A stretch of DNA of 15,723 nucleotides from Parachlorella kessleri (taxonomy: Eukaryota > Chlorophyta > Trebouxiophyceae > Chlorellales > Chlorellaceae): positions 1-15,723 of the forward strand of contig BBXU01002247.1 in assembly GCA_001598975.1 (NCBI GenBank), in the 5' to 3' direction. The notes beneath the pieces were generated by a model. It was not told the DNA's origin. It saw nothing but the letters and a program-made list of their open reading frames with translations, and made no database searches. Made by a program: the position numbers and the translations under genes. Numbering within the stretch: position 1 is the stretch's first letter; every line of letters begins with the position of its first letter. Shown piece after piece: positions 1 to 8,511 of this stretch.

Positions 1-2546
1 CAAGGCACACACCCCTTGCCAGCTGCAGAGATGGAATCTCTTCCAGTCACCACTGATAAGGCCAGCAAGTGGGGGCTGCAGCCATGCCGGCACTTGCAAC
101 CTTGGGGCTGCACCAGGTGATATAATGCGGCCCAAAAGCATATGACAGCGACAGCGGCAGTCCCGACCAACTACATATGGGAAGTAAGGAATGACGGTGC
201 GCTATCCGCTCCACGCCCTTCGTACCTTCGTACAGGCGTGCATGGACCGCGTCCTCCGTCAGGCCCTGCGTGACCGTCACCTTGAACAGCTCCACGTTCA
301 CCTCCACAACCATGAAGCCACCCACCTGCCATGAGCAGAGCAGGATAACTAGATGTGCACCAATTTCTTGTCAGGTGCACGCATGGCACAGCATGCTTGC
401 CAGTCTGCAGGCATGCTAAGCTAGGAAGAAGGCAGGCACAGCAACAACGTCAACCGTGACGGCACAGCCAGAAACAGAGACAGAGACAGTGCAGTGCCCT
501 CGTACCCTCGTAATACACTCAAACTCATGCTGAGCGCACCACAAGTGCATCTGTGAATGCAGGCAGCCGCTGCCACCTATATCCTTGTTACGGGCATGGC
601 AAGCAAGCAGAACTAGAAGCTTGCCTGCATGGAGATGCCTAGCAGGGGGGGCGTGCTGTCAAAGGCGACGTCGGTGCCCTCATCCACCAGGCCGTACAGC
701 AGGTGGGGGGTGGCGGGAGTGAGCACCTGCGCAACATACCTGCAAGCAGGCTTCAACGGGAAGCTCAACAGCTGCAGCTCTCCCAGTGCCCTGCCCCAGT
801 TGAAAGCATAGGCTGCCAGCAACAACCCTACATGGGCGCTGAGGAAGCAGCACCTCGACCTGCACAGGCAACTGCCTGGAGCCAAGCCGACCGGCTACCC
901 GCCGCCGGGAGGTGGGAGTAGGAGCTGATGGCTTGACGATGAGCTTGGGAAAAGCCCTGGCACCGTGTCAGCAGAGACAGCCCAGCAAGCAGAGCGCCAC
1001 AATAGCAGCGCAGGGCAGCAGAGCAGGACTGCGCAAGGCGGCAGCACCGCTTTGCTCACCGCTCCTTAGCATTCACACGCCGGTAGCCGTAGCTGTAGCC
1101 CTCGCTCACTTCTTCACACACCACCTGCGGGTGCACTTGAACCTGTCAAGTGTGGCAGGCGCATGGGTTGCATGGCCCGCCTGCGGCTGCTGAAATGCCA
1201 CAAGGCCGGCAAGGGCCACACCCATGGTGCCTGGTCTCTTGAGCGACGCATTGGGATCGCCTACAGACACGGCAACCCACGCCTGTGAAGACTGGACAGT
1301 ATACAGAACGAACGTACCTGTCCCCAGAGGCACGAGCCCCACACAGCAGTGGAAAAGAGCGAGTATACCTCCCCACCCACCACCTACAGCCCTTGACTCA
1401 CCACCGACAGCCCTGCATGGACCAGGTCGGCCACCGTGCGGCGCAGGTTCTGGCGGGGGCAGCCGGCCCGCGGCGGGTTGCCCGCCCCCATGGGGTTGAG
1501 CCCGGCATGCTGTACCAGCAGCACCGCGTCGATGCCCACCGCCTCAAAAAACTCCCCCACCTGCATGAGGCCAGGTCATGGCACAGCACGGCATAGCACA
1601 GCATGTCAGCAGAGGAAGCCGGTACAAGGCCAGCAACCAAGAGAGCAGATGGGGCATGGGCTCGCTCCACTTACTGCTGAGTTCCCTAGCCGGCAGCTGC
1701 TCATGCATGCTCTGCTGACTGCATGATGACCTTGTGGGGTAGCCCAGCTGCCAAGTTCGCCCTCCTCCAACAGCAGCCACAAGACAGCACCCTCTGTGGC
1801 ATGACTCACCCGCACCAGCACCACCTTGGTTGGGTGCTGCCGCTTGGTCTCCAGGAAGTAGAAGAACACAGGTGGGTTCTTGCGCCGGCCGCGCGCCGTG
1901 CCTGGCACCGGCCCCGCCTCGGCGGCGGGTGCCAGGCCCAGCGGGTAGGCGGGGTCTACAAAGTCTACCAGCTTGCGGGCTGTCGGCTTGTCTACCCCGT
2001 CCAGCAGCTCCTGCCAATAGCCTTGGACCTCCTGCAGGCAGGAAGAAGGCCAAGCAGCGGGATATGTGGTTTAGAAGGGCCAGGGCCCTGTGGAAGGCCC
2101 CATGTTCTACTGCTGAAACTGGAACAAGAGAACGTGCACCCCCTGGCACAAGTAATCAGGCCAAGGTGTATTACAGGCTGGAACACTGGTAGCAGACTGG
2201 CACTGAGGAAAGAGGGGAGAACAACTGCAGGCCGACAAACACAGAAGGGCAGAGGGGAGGTCGGCAGCAAAACAACAAACATGGTGGGAAGAGGAAATGA
2301 AGAGCTGCATCTCACCGGGGCGACAGTGGTCGACCTGGCATGGCTGCTGGCCCGAGCAAGGGCAAGCACTGCTGGCCGTCTCTGTTGGGCTGCGCCGCCT
2401 GACTGGGGAACCAAGCTGCTGCGGTGGGTTGTGAAAAGCCGCCAGGGGGCCCTGGCGGGTGTGATACCAGCTGATGGGCTCCACTCGCCTTTCAGGTTGG
2501 CTCTGAAGCGCTCTGTTTTGTAAGAAAGGAGTGGACTAGTTGACAT
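1..2546 (-). CDS. MSH1: MSH1-like organelle MutS homologue, 5' half (partial)
   Basis: Plant MSH1 proteins act in mitochondria and plastids to suppress recombination and mutation of organelle DNA. Exons I read on the minus strand are 2546-2316, 2031-1810, 1560-1402, 1124-1077, 726-625 and 325 to about 226; the rest lies beyond the left edge. The first five are all multiples of three, so their introns are all phase 0. Exon 1 (77 aa from ATG 2546) is rich in Ser, Thr, Arg and Ala and looks like a transit peptide. Exon 2 contains QELLDGVDKPTARKLV and ends ETKRQHPTKVVLVR. Exon 3 gives VGEFFEAVGIDAVLLVQHAG and LNPMG, the MutS domain I mismatch-binding motif (F-x-E) with the following stretch characteristic of plant MSH1. 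Later exons give VCEEVSEGYSYGYRR, PHLLYGLVDEGTDV with LLGISMQ, and GLTEDAVHARLY, all matching MSH1 order as I remember it. The ATPase and any GIY-YIG domain would lie outside. The start of the fifth exon (726 or 739) and the end of the sixth are uncertain. A further exon at 1-22 is possible. Confidence 0.85.
623..625 (-). other. Non-canonical GC splice donor in the MSH1-like gene
   Basis: Reading the minus strand, the exon ending LLGISMQ stops at CAG followed by GCAAGC, and no GT lies at a workable position. The next exon begins at 325 after GCAG in the same phase and continues the MSH1 homology (GGFMVVEVN). A GC-AG intron is the simplest reading. The flanking CAG|GCAAG context is the usual strong context of GC donors. 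Confidence 0.65.
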
Positions 2547-3024
2547 ATTAAGTTGGACGGTAAGCAAGCAGTAGCAAGCAGTAGCAAGCAGTAGCAAGCA
2601 GGAGGTAGTGTCAAGCCAAGGTATCAAGGGCTGCTTGGCTGGCCGTCCTCACCCTTGATACCCAGCGCCAGCCTTGCAGGCCAGGCACCCAGGAGCCTCA
2701 TGCCAAGTTCTTGCTGCGGCGAAGAGACAAAGCACGGCGGCTTCGACCCTAGCAAGGCATGATCATCGCAGTACAGCAGTTGCCCAGTATCTTGAAATGA
2801 AATAAGGTTACTAGTCACCTTGAATCAAGATGTTGTGGTCGGGCGCAGCGAGTGAGCAGCCTTCCCCGTCCAAGGCCCACCCGATCGTCTCGACTGGTAT
2901 CCGAGGATCTCATACCCCAGCAATGAAGCTATGAAATCCATGATGAAAACCTGTAAGGCTGACCGGCGCTTAGATCACATCTGCTACACTAGTTGCAGGA
3001 TAGAGGGCTGCTTCCCTTCATTTC
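2547..3024. promoter_or_regulatory. Divergent intergenic region between MSH1 and the F-box gene
   Basis: These 478 bp separate two genes transcribed away from each other, so they must hold both 5' leaders and both promoters. No clear TATA box was seen. The 10-bp repeat lies at the MSH1 end. A TGTAA at 2952-2956 matches a chlorophyte poly(A) signal but has no supported plus-strand gene before it and is probably chance. A 64-codon minus-strand open frame (2624-2818) shows no recognisable domain. Confidence 0.6.
2561..2600. repeat. Four-copy 10-bp tandem repeat
   Basis: The unit GTAGCAAGCA occurs four times in tandem; the first copy has TA in place of GT. It lies 15 bp upstream of the chosen MSH1 start codon, in its presumed 5' leader. 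It also falls inside the in-frame extension that would be translated if an upstream ATG at 2627 were used. Confidence 0.9.
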
Positions 3025-5173
3025 ATGGCAGCTGGGCATAACCATGATGACCCGGCCAACTCCACTTCTTTCGAACTGCCAGCTGACATCCTTCATAAAG
3101 TGTTTGAGCTCCTAGAGCCGCGTGATCTCTGTAGGGCAGGCGTAGTTAGTCGGCGCTGGCGCGACCTGAACACAGACCTTGCTTCAAATGCTGCTTGGCG
3201 AGGCTTTTACGGTCAGCTTTGGACTGCCGATGGTCAGCACAGGCTTACTACCTCAGGAGGTGTGAGCCCTCTTTGTGGGAAGAGGGGATTAGCTTCCACA
3301 CTGAGAGTTTTTGCTTGTTTTTGAGGGATGGCCTCGCTCCTTGGCGGAGCTTTTGCTCTGCCTACTCTCCGTTTCGTCGTTTCTTGACTTGCAGAGGCCC
3401 TTGATTTGTTTTCTTCTAGCCGTCACGGTTCCATTGTACACGTTTGCAGGGTGGCAGGCAGCCTATGGCCGCAAAATGCAGGAGGCGAAGGGGTGGCGAG
3501 GGCGGGCCAGGCAGGACAAACTGTTTGGCCACGTGGCGGGGGTTCGCTGCATGTCTCTTCACCCGGCTAGCAACCTCCTATTCACAGGTATGGCCAGGAG
3601 GAAGTGGCTACTTCCGTGCTTCCCCTGCTGCGGCTGCTTTACATTCTGTAATTGCATACTCTCAACGGCATAGAAGGGTGGTGTGGGAGTAACTTTATGG
3701 AAGAATCCCCTCTTGAACCTTCCATCAGCCTCCCTTCTGTTGTCAAGCGCCTTGAGGGGGCTATCCCTTCTTCCGCTGCAGGTTCCCTGGACCGCACAGT
3801 GCGTGCGTGGGACTTGCTCAGCGGTGTGCAGCTGGCTGTGAGCCGGCCCCACAATGGCACTGTGCGCTGCCTAGCTGCGGACGACAGCCTCCTTGTCAGC
3901 GGCAGCAGCGACCACCACATCCGTGCCAGCCCACTGGGTGCGGCGGCGGGCGCCGCCGGTGAGACCGACTGGCACAGCAGGGCTGCCTCCGGCGCCAAAG
4001 CATGCCTAGCGCAGCGCACTGTGCTGCCTGGGGGCCACTCAGGCCCCGTCACAGCCCTGGAACTGACCCCCGACGCGCTTTTCAGCGGCTCCTGGGACTA
4101 CTCCGTGCGCGTCTGGAGCCGCAGCCGCCTGCGCTGCACCGCCGCCGTGCACGTGGACGATTGGGTGTCCAGCCTGGCAGCCCCCGGCCGCGACACGCTG
4201 TATGTGGGCTGCGGCAAGGAGGTGCTGCTGTTCAATGCCGGCAAGGGTGGGCTCCAGCAGGCGCAGGCGCCGCTGAAGCCAGGGGACCAGGCCCTGGTGA
4301 CGGCAGTGAGGGGCAGCCTTGACGGGCGGTATGCCTACTTTGGCACAGGTGGGCCTACATGGGGCTTGGCTCCGGTGGAGAGTGGGCTGCTGGAGCGGAA
4401 TCAGTGTTTTTGGTTGGTGGGTGCAATCTCGGGATGGGAACGTGGGTGAAGTGGAGAGGTGCGCCTGCCGTTTTCGACACACATATGCCGTGCTTCATTC
4501 TGCTTGCCCATGCTGTAACTGCCCTGCCAATGTGGTAATCACATATCAACGTACTCTCTTCTTTAGCCACACTGCAAGGCGAAGAAATCGCTTCTATTGT
4601 TGGGGAAAGGTGCTTCCCCCAGCTTTGGGCAACACCCAGCATAGCAGTGGGCTTAATTTGCTAATTCTGTGCCCACCACGATCGCTGCATTATGCTTTTG
4701 GGCTTCTGGCTGCAGGTGAGGGAACTGTGGTAGGTGCTGACCTGCGCTGCCCAGCGCAGCAGGGCCAGCATGTGCTCTTGCGTGACCCCTCTGGCGTCAG
4801 CGGCCTCTCCTGGGAGTACCCCTGCCTGGCAGCTTCCTTCCAGCGAGGCCAAGTAGCGCTGCTGGACGCTGAGGTGGCGATGGCGTACCGCTGGCAGGGC
4901 ATCGGCGGCAAGGGTAGCCAGGGTGCAGGAGGGAAACCCCCTAAGCCGTGGGTGCGATGGCTGGCGGGCTCGGCTGGCGGCGAGCCGGCGTCATGTGTCG
5001 CCCTTGGCGAGATGTGGGCTGCTGCAGGCTTTGACAGCGGCACTGTAGCTACCTGGGATTTCAACCGAGCGTTGGAGGAGCAGCGTGCCGCAACGACGCT
5101 GCGGCAACGCAAGCAACAGCGTCGCATAGCAAAGGCAGCGAGAGTGCCACAGGGCAGCAGGCATGATAAGTAG
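3025..5173 (+). CDS. F-box protein with a seven-bladed WD40 propeller
   Basis: Likely a substrate receptor of an SCF ubiquitin ligase: the F-box would bind SKP1 and the propeller the target. Exons are 3025-3259, 3450-3587, 3782-4348 and 4716-5173, 465 aa in all. All three introns are phase 1 inside a glycine codon and end in GCAG. The F-box is at about residues 15-60 (LPADILHKVFELL, then RDLCRAGVVSRRWRDL and a tryptophan). Seven WD-like blades follow from about residue 105 to 435. The clearest are SLDRTVRAWDLLSG, SGSWDYSVRVWSRSRL and GFDSGTVATWDFN; the middle blades are degenerate. The C-terminus is a short basic tail (LRQRKQQRRIAKAARV), possibly helical or nuclear. The layout resembles plant F-box/WD40 proteins of the At3g52030 kind, which I could not verify by alignment. 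The target is unknown. The start is the first ATG before the F-box. Confidence 0.9.
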
Positions 5174-5972
5174 TTGCTGACGTGCTTAGTGCAGTCTCTT
5201 ACGCCTAGTTAGATTTCCAGGCTGTCTAGGTGAATGTTGTCCATAACTTTCTGGCTTGAATGACCGGCAGTGCGTGCATTAGGAGCTGTAGGTTTAAGCC
5301 TGGCAACATGTGCTATCATTCACACCTGTTGCCATGTGCTTTGGCCTGGCCACAGGATGGCATGTGTGATGGTGGCAATGCCGCCAGTTGATGGACTACG
5401 GCTGTGGAATCTTAGCGTAGCATGCAGGTTTTCTGCCGCTTTCATTCTGTGTTGAGTTTCCATTTTTATGTTACTTTCCACATATGCTTTGATATTCACC
5501 GCTCGACAGTTTTTCGCAACCATGTGACTCTGGCAATGGTGGTGACCAAAACGGTTGAGTAAGTGCGAGACTTGCCGGCGGGAGCCTACAAGGGCGCCTC
5601 AGTGTTAGCCAAGGGCCGAGCATGGTGTCCCCAGGGAGCGATGTACGTCAGAACAAAGCTCACCCCTGTCTTTGCTTGCTGGTCTCCATTGCTCGCTCGT
5701 TTTCAGGGCTTGCTCCCATTGCTGTCTTTTAGCCACCCCCATGAACCCTTGCATACGAACTCTTGCCCATATATCAGCCTGGCAGCCACATTTGCTGGCT
5801 ACATTTAAGATGGAAATGCACGTGACAGGAAGGGGTCAGACAGCAGGGTGGCGGGTGCCAACTGCGTCAAAAAGCAGGCAGAAGTAGAAAGGGAGACAAG
5901 CTGCAAGCACACTGACAGTAGCACAACCATAACACAACTGTGTACACTTAGAATTTGCTGGCCAGATGTATC

Positions 5973-5996
5973 ACAACTGGTGGGACAACCAGTTGT
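5973..5996. repeat. Perfect 9-bp inverted repeat with 6-nt loop
   Basis: ACAACTGGT at 5973-5981 is the exact reverse complement of ACCAGTTGT at 5988-5996. The spacer is GGGACA. It could be a dyad protein-binding site or a small hairpin; there is no evidence for function. Confidence 0.8.
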
Positions 5997-6101
5997 CCAA
6001 CACCCAGAGCGCCAGGGGTTGTTAGCACCCGACCATAGACAAAATCACTGCCTCTATGCTAAGCAACCTGCACCAGGCCTGTAGGAAGGCAGCACTTTCG
6101 G

Positions 6102-6170
6102 CAGACAGGCAGTCGCCAGTCCCAGGTGGGCTCCAAGTCTGCTTAGGAGACTTGGCGACCCTGCCTTCTG
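6102..6170. other. Intergenic imperfect stem-loop of about 20 bp
   Basis: The 5' arm at 6102-6121 pairs with the 3' arm at 6149-6170 over almost its full length, with only three single-base bulges. Pairing may extend weakly outward through CTTTC at 6095-6099 and GAAA at 6171-6174. The 27-nt loop can form its own 8-bp stem: CCAAGTCT at 6133-6140 with AGACTTGG at 6148-6155, which competes with the main stem. The shape fits a microRNA-type precursor or a remnant of a small inverted-repeat element. It lies about 0.9 kb before the next gene and outside any exon. Confidence 0.65.
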
Positions 6171-7065
6171 GAAAACAACACACACCACCACCCGCCCGCC
6201 CGTGAGTGCCTACTCTGCCGCTATGGGATTAAGGGTGGGAGATGGTGCTGGCAGCAGCAGCAATGCCAGTGGCAGCAGCAGGGACCGCGGCAGACTGGGG
6301 CAGGGACTGCGACAATAGCCAGCATGCCAAGGGCGGGGAGGCGCTAGGAGACAGATGGAAGTGCTAGATGGTGTGTGCATACACCCAGCATTGTCCAGGG
6401 GCTCGTTTGCCTGTCTTCTAGGCTATGTGGCACCAACCTCAGACGAATACGTGTCCCGTCCCATTTACCCACAGTCTAGGGAAGTTTTACCCGCACCCTT
6501 ACTATACCGTCGAAGTAACTCGCCTAACAGTCCAGCTTTCGTGCTTGGCTGCTTTTGAGACAACCTAAATCCAGCGTTGCCACCCAGGCCAGAGCAGCCC
6601 ATATGAACTAGGTTTCGAAGCTGCCGCCACGACCGCTAAAGCTCTCCTCCAGGATGTCTGATAAACGTTGGGGCATTCACCCATGATTCCCGCAGATCTC
6701 TCATCGCGCCCGCTGGCGCGCTGCTGGCAGTCCATGTGGCAGCATGTGCGCAGCAACCACATTGCCTGCGCTCGGTCACACACAGACCTGCGCACGTGAA
6801 ACTTGGGGTGTTGCTGTGCATGTTCTAGGTTGCGACCGCGACGTTTCGCCCAAGCTCGCTATTTGTGTCGGAAGCATCACATTTTTGTGCGAGTACCTTG
6901 GCCATAAGGTTACCCTGCGAAGTAGCGCCCGCTGGAGTGGAGTTGTCTGAAGGCTACAAGCAGGGGAAAGCCAGTCGGAGACATAGTCAGGGGCCACTTG
7001 CTGCCAGGTGTTCCAACCTTGGCCAGACTTAACCGTCTGTGATCAGGGTCCAGACTGTTCACGAC

Positions 7066-8269
7066 ATGGCTGCGGCGGTTCAGTGCTCAGGGCACACTCC
7101 TCTGAGGCAGCTGAGGCTTCGAGGCACTCCTTCTCAACTGGTCCGGGCTGCAAGACCCACTCCTCATGCGCCGTTACACCCACTGAGACTCCGCCGGTCG
7201 GCTGCCAGGCCAGCCAGGCTAGCAGTGAAGGTAGCGGCCTCCAGCCGTGGCGCAGGTGGCGATGTACAGCAAGTGGTGAGGCTGGCGCATGAGGAGGGCA
7301 TCAGCCTGGGGCACAGTGGCTGTGAGCCTGCGCACCTGTTGCTGGGGGTTCTGAAGGAGGCCGGTGAGTTCGTTCGGCACAAGGTTGCTGTCACTGGGTG
7401 GTGCTTTGGGTGAACCAGGGAAAAAATGCTGCAAAGTTTAGTTGGCTTCCCACCGATGATTGTGAGTTGAAAAATATCCTTCAAGAGGTTTGTGTGTTTG
7501 CAGGCCCTGCTGCGAGCATACTCATTCGGGTGGGCGTTCCGTTGGCAAAGGCTCGCATGGCTGTCAAATCATCAGTGCGTACGAAGCAGGAGAAGCAGGC
7601 TTTTCTGGACATTGGCGACGACGGAAACCCAAAGCTGCCCCTGAGCTCGGAGGCTGAAAGAGCTTTGAAGGTCGCAAGAGACGTGGCGGAAGCTGCTGGT
7701 GGGTGCTCTTTGTTTTGTATGCTATTATGTTTTTTCCATGTGGGGCTACTGCAATCCCTTCCCCTGTCGATCTTCTATCTTTGCTTGTCAGCTGCGCCTG
7801 GAAGCTGTGAGGACCAGCAACCGCCGAATTGTTCTGCCTGCATCTCTTGACTATACCTGCATGTTGTGCTCATGGCAACTCACCAGGCCATTTGGATGAC
7901 ACGGATGATTGGGCATATGGGTGCAGGAGAACAGTGCAATGGCCTTCACGTGCTGAGGGGCCTCCTGGCGACACAACAAGCCGTCACCATACTGAAGTCC
8001 CTTGACGCTGATCCTGAAGTTGTCTTAGTACAGGTGTGGCCTTGTTGCATATTTACAGCAGCTACAGTAGCCAGCCTATAAGCGCTAACACCGTGGCTAT
8101 CTGTCCTGCCCTGCAATGATGCTGGTACTGCATGTTTTGGGTGACAGAGTTGCCTGCACAACTTGCAGCTGAACGCAGCAATTTGGAAGTCAATAAAGAG
8201 CGAAGCCGAAGTGCAGAGCCTGATCCAGGCAAGTTGTCAGCGCCTTGGCACTTTCATCTTGGCATGTAG
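7066..8269 (+). CDS. Plastid Clp N-domain (ClpT-like) protein
   Basis: Probably an accessory subunit of the chloroplast Clp protease, of the ClpT type: Clp N-domain repeats without an AAA+ ATPase. Exons are 7066-7363, 7504-7698, 7927-8033 and about 8150-8269, giving about 239 aa, near my recollection of plant ClpT length. The first 60 residues are rich in Arg, Ala, Ser and Pro with no acidic residue, a typical chloroplast transit peptide. The first Clp-N half includes QQVVRLAHEEGISLGHSG and HLLLGVLKEAGPAASILIRV. The second includes LSSEAERALKVARDVAEAAG and LHVLRGLLATQQAVTILKSL. The first two introns are phase 1 within a glycine codon, the third phase 0. The last exon is uncertain: a start at 8150 gives a charged tail with stop at 8267-8269, while a start at 8148 gives another frame ending at 8273. 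The second frame could instead splice through a GC donor at 8229 into the ankyrin exon at 8524 (see findings). Confidence 0.75.
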
Positions 8270-8511
8270 CTAACATGATCTGTGCTGCTGTACCCGCCAT
8301 GTTAGCTGAGCGACTAAGAAGGAGAGAGCGAGCATAACTGGTACCTTTTATGGCAATAAGCTGTGCATTTATTATCATGTGATTGGGTGTGCAGCTGGTG
8401 TGAGCTGCCTAAGGCACCAGACCATGCCCACCAGATGCAGAGGCATGGGGATTTGGGTCCTGTAGTCCCACTGCACCATGGCAAAGCGGACGAGCTAACA
8501 TGATTTTTGCC
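8270..8511. other. Short gap between the ClpT-like and ankyrin genes
   Basis: At 242 bp this is far shorter than the other same-strand gaps in the window (842 and 1892 bp). No TGTAA poly(A) motif was found in it. GCTAAC at 8494-8499 lies about 24-30 nt before GCAG at 8520-8523 with a T-run between, the layout of a branch point and 3' splice site. The gap may therefore be an intron, or a very compact terminator plus promoter. Confidence 0.5.

Larger units (their letters stand above)
5174..7065. other. Long intergenic region without a supported gene
   Basis: About 1.9 kb lies between the F-box stop and the ClpT-like start. Open frames on both strands are short (under about 80 codons), show no family motif and have no convincing splice partners. 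The region must hold the F-box 3'UTR and the ClpT-like promoter and leader. No TGTAA signal was found close after the F-box stop. It contains a strong hairpin (6102-6170), a small perfect inverted repeat (5973-5996) and a CAG-rich stretch at 6250-6281. Confidence 0.6.

Noticed and set aside
1544..2149. 201-codon open frame on the minus strand overlapping MSH1
   Set aside because: It runs through introns and exons in a different frame from the MSH1 homology and shows no domain.
1723..2523. 266-codon open frame on the plus strand
   Set aside because: It is antisense to MSH1 exons 1-2 and the intron between them; no motif, and the opposite strand carries clear family homology with consistent splice phases.
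4319..4715. Open frame running through the last F-box intron
   Set aside because: The intron has GTGGGC and CTGCAG ends, and removing it joins WD blade five smoothly (GTGEGTVVG).
6250..6281. CAG-rich repeat
   Set aside because: Short, imperfect trinucleotide tract of a kind common in G/C-rich algal genomes; no sign of function.
6355..6558. Plus-strand open frame of 67 codons
   Set aside because: Random-looking composition, no domain and no splice context.
6565..6795. Minus-strand open frame of 76 codons upstream of the ClpT-like gene
   Set aside because: No recognised family, no partner exons, and it overlaps other short frames; kept as non-coding.
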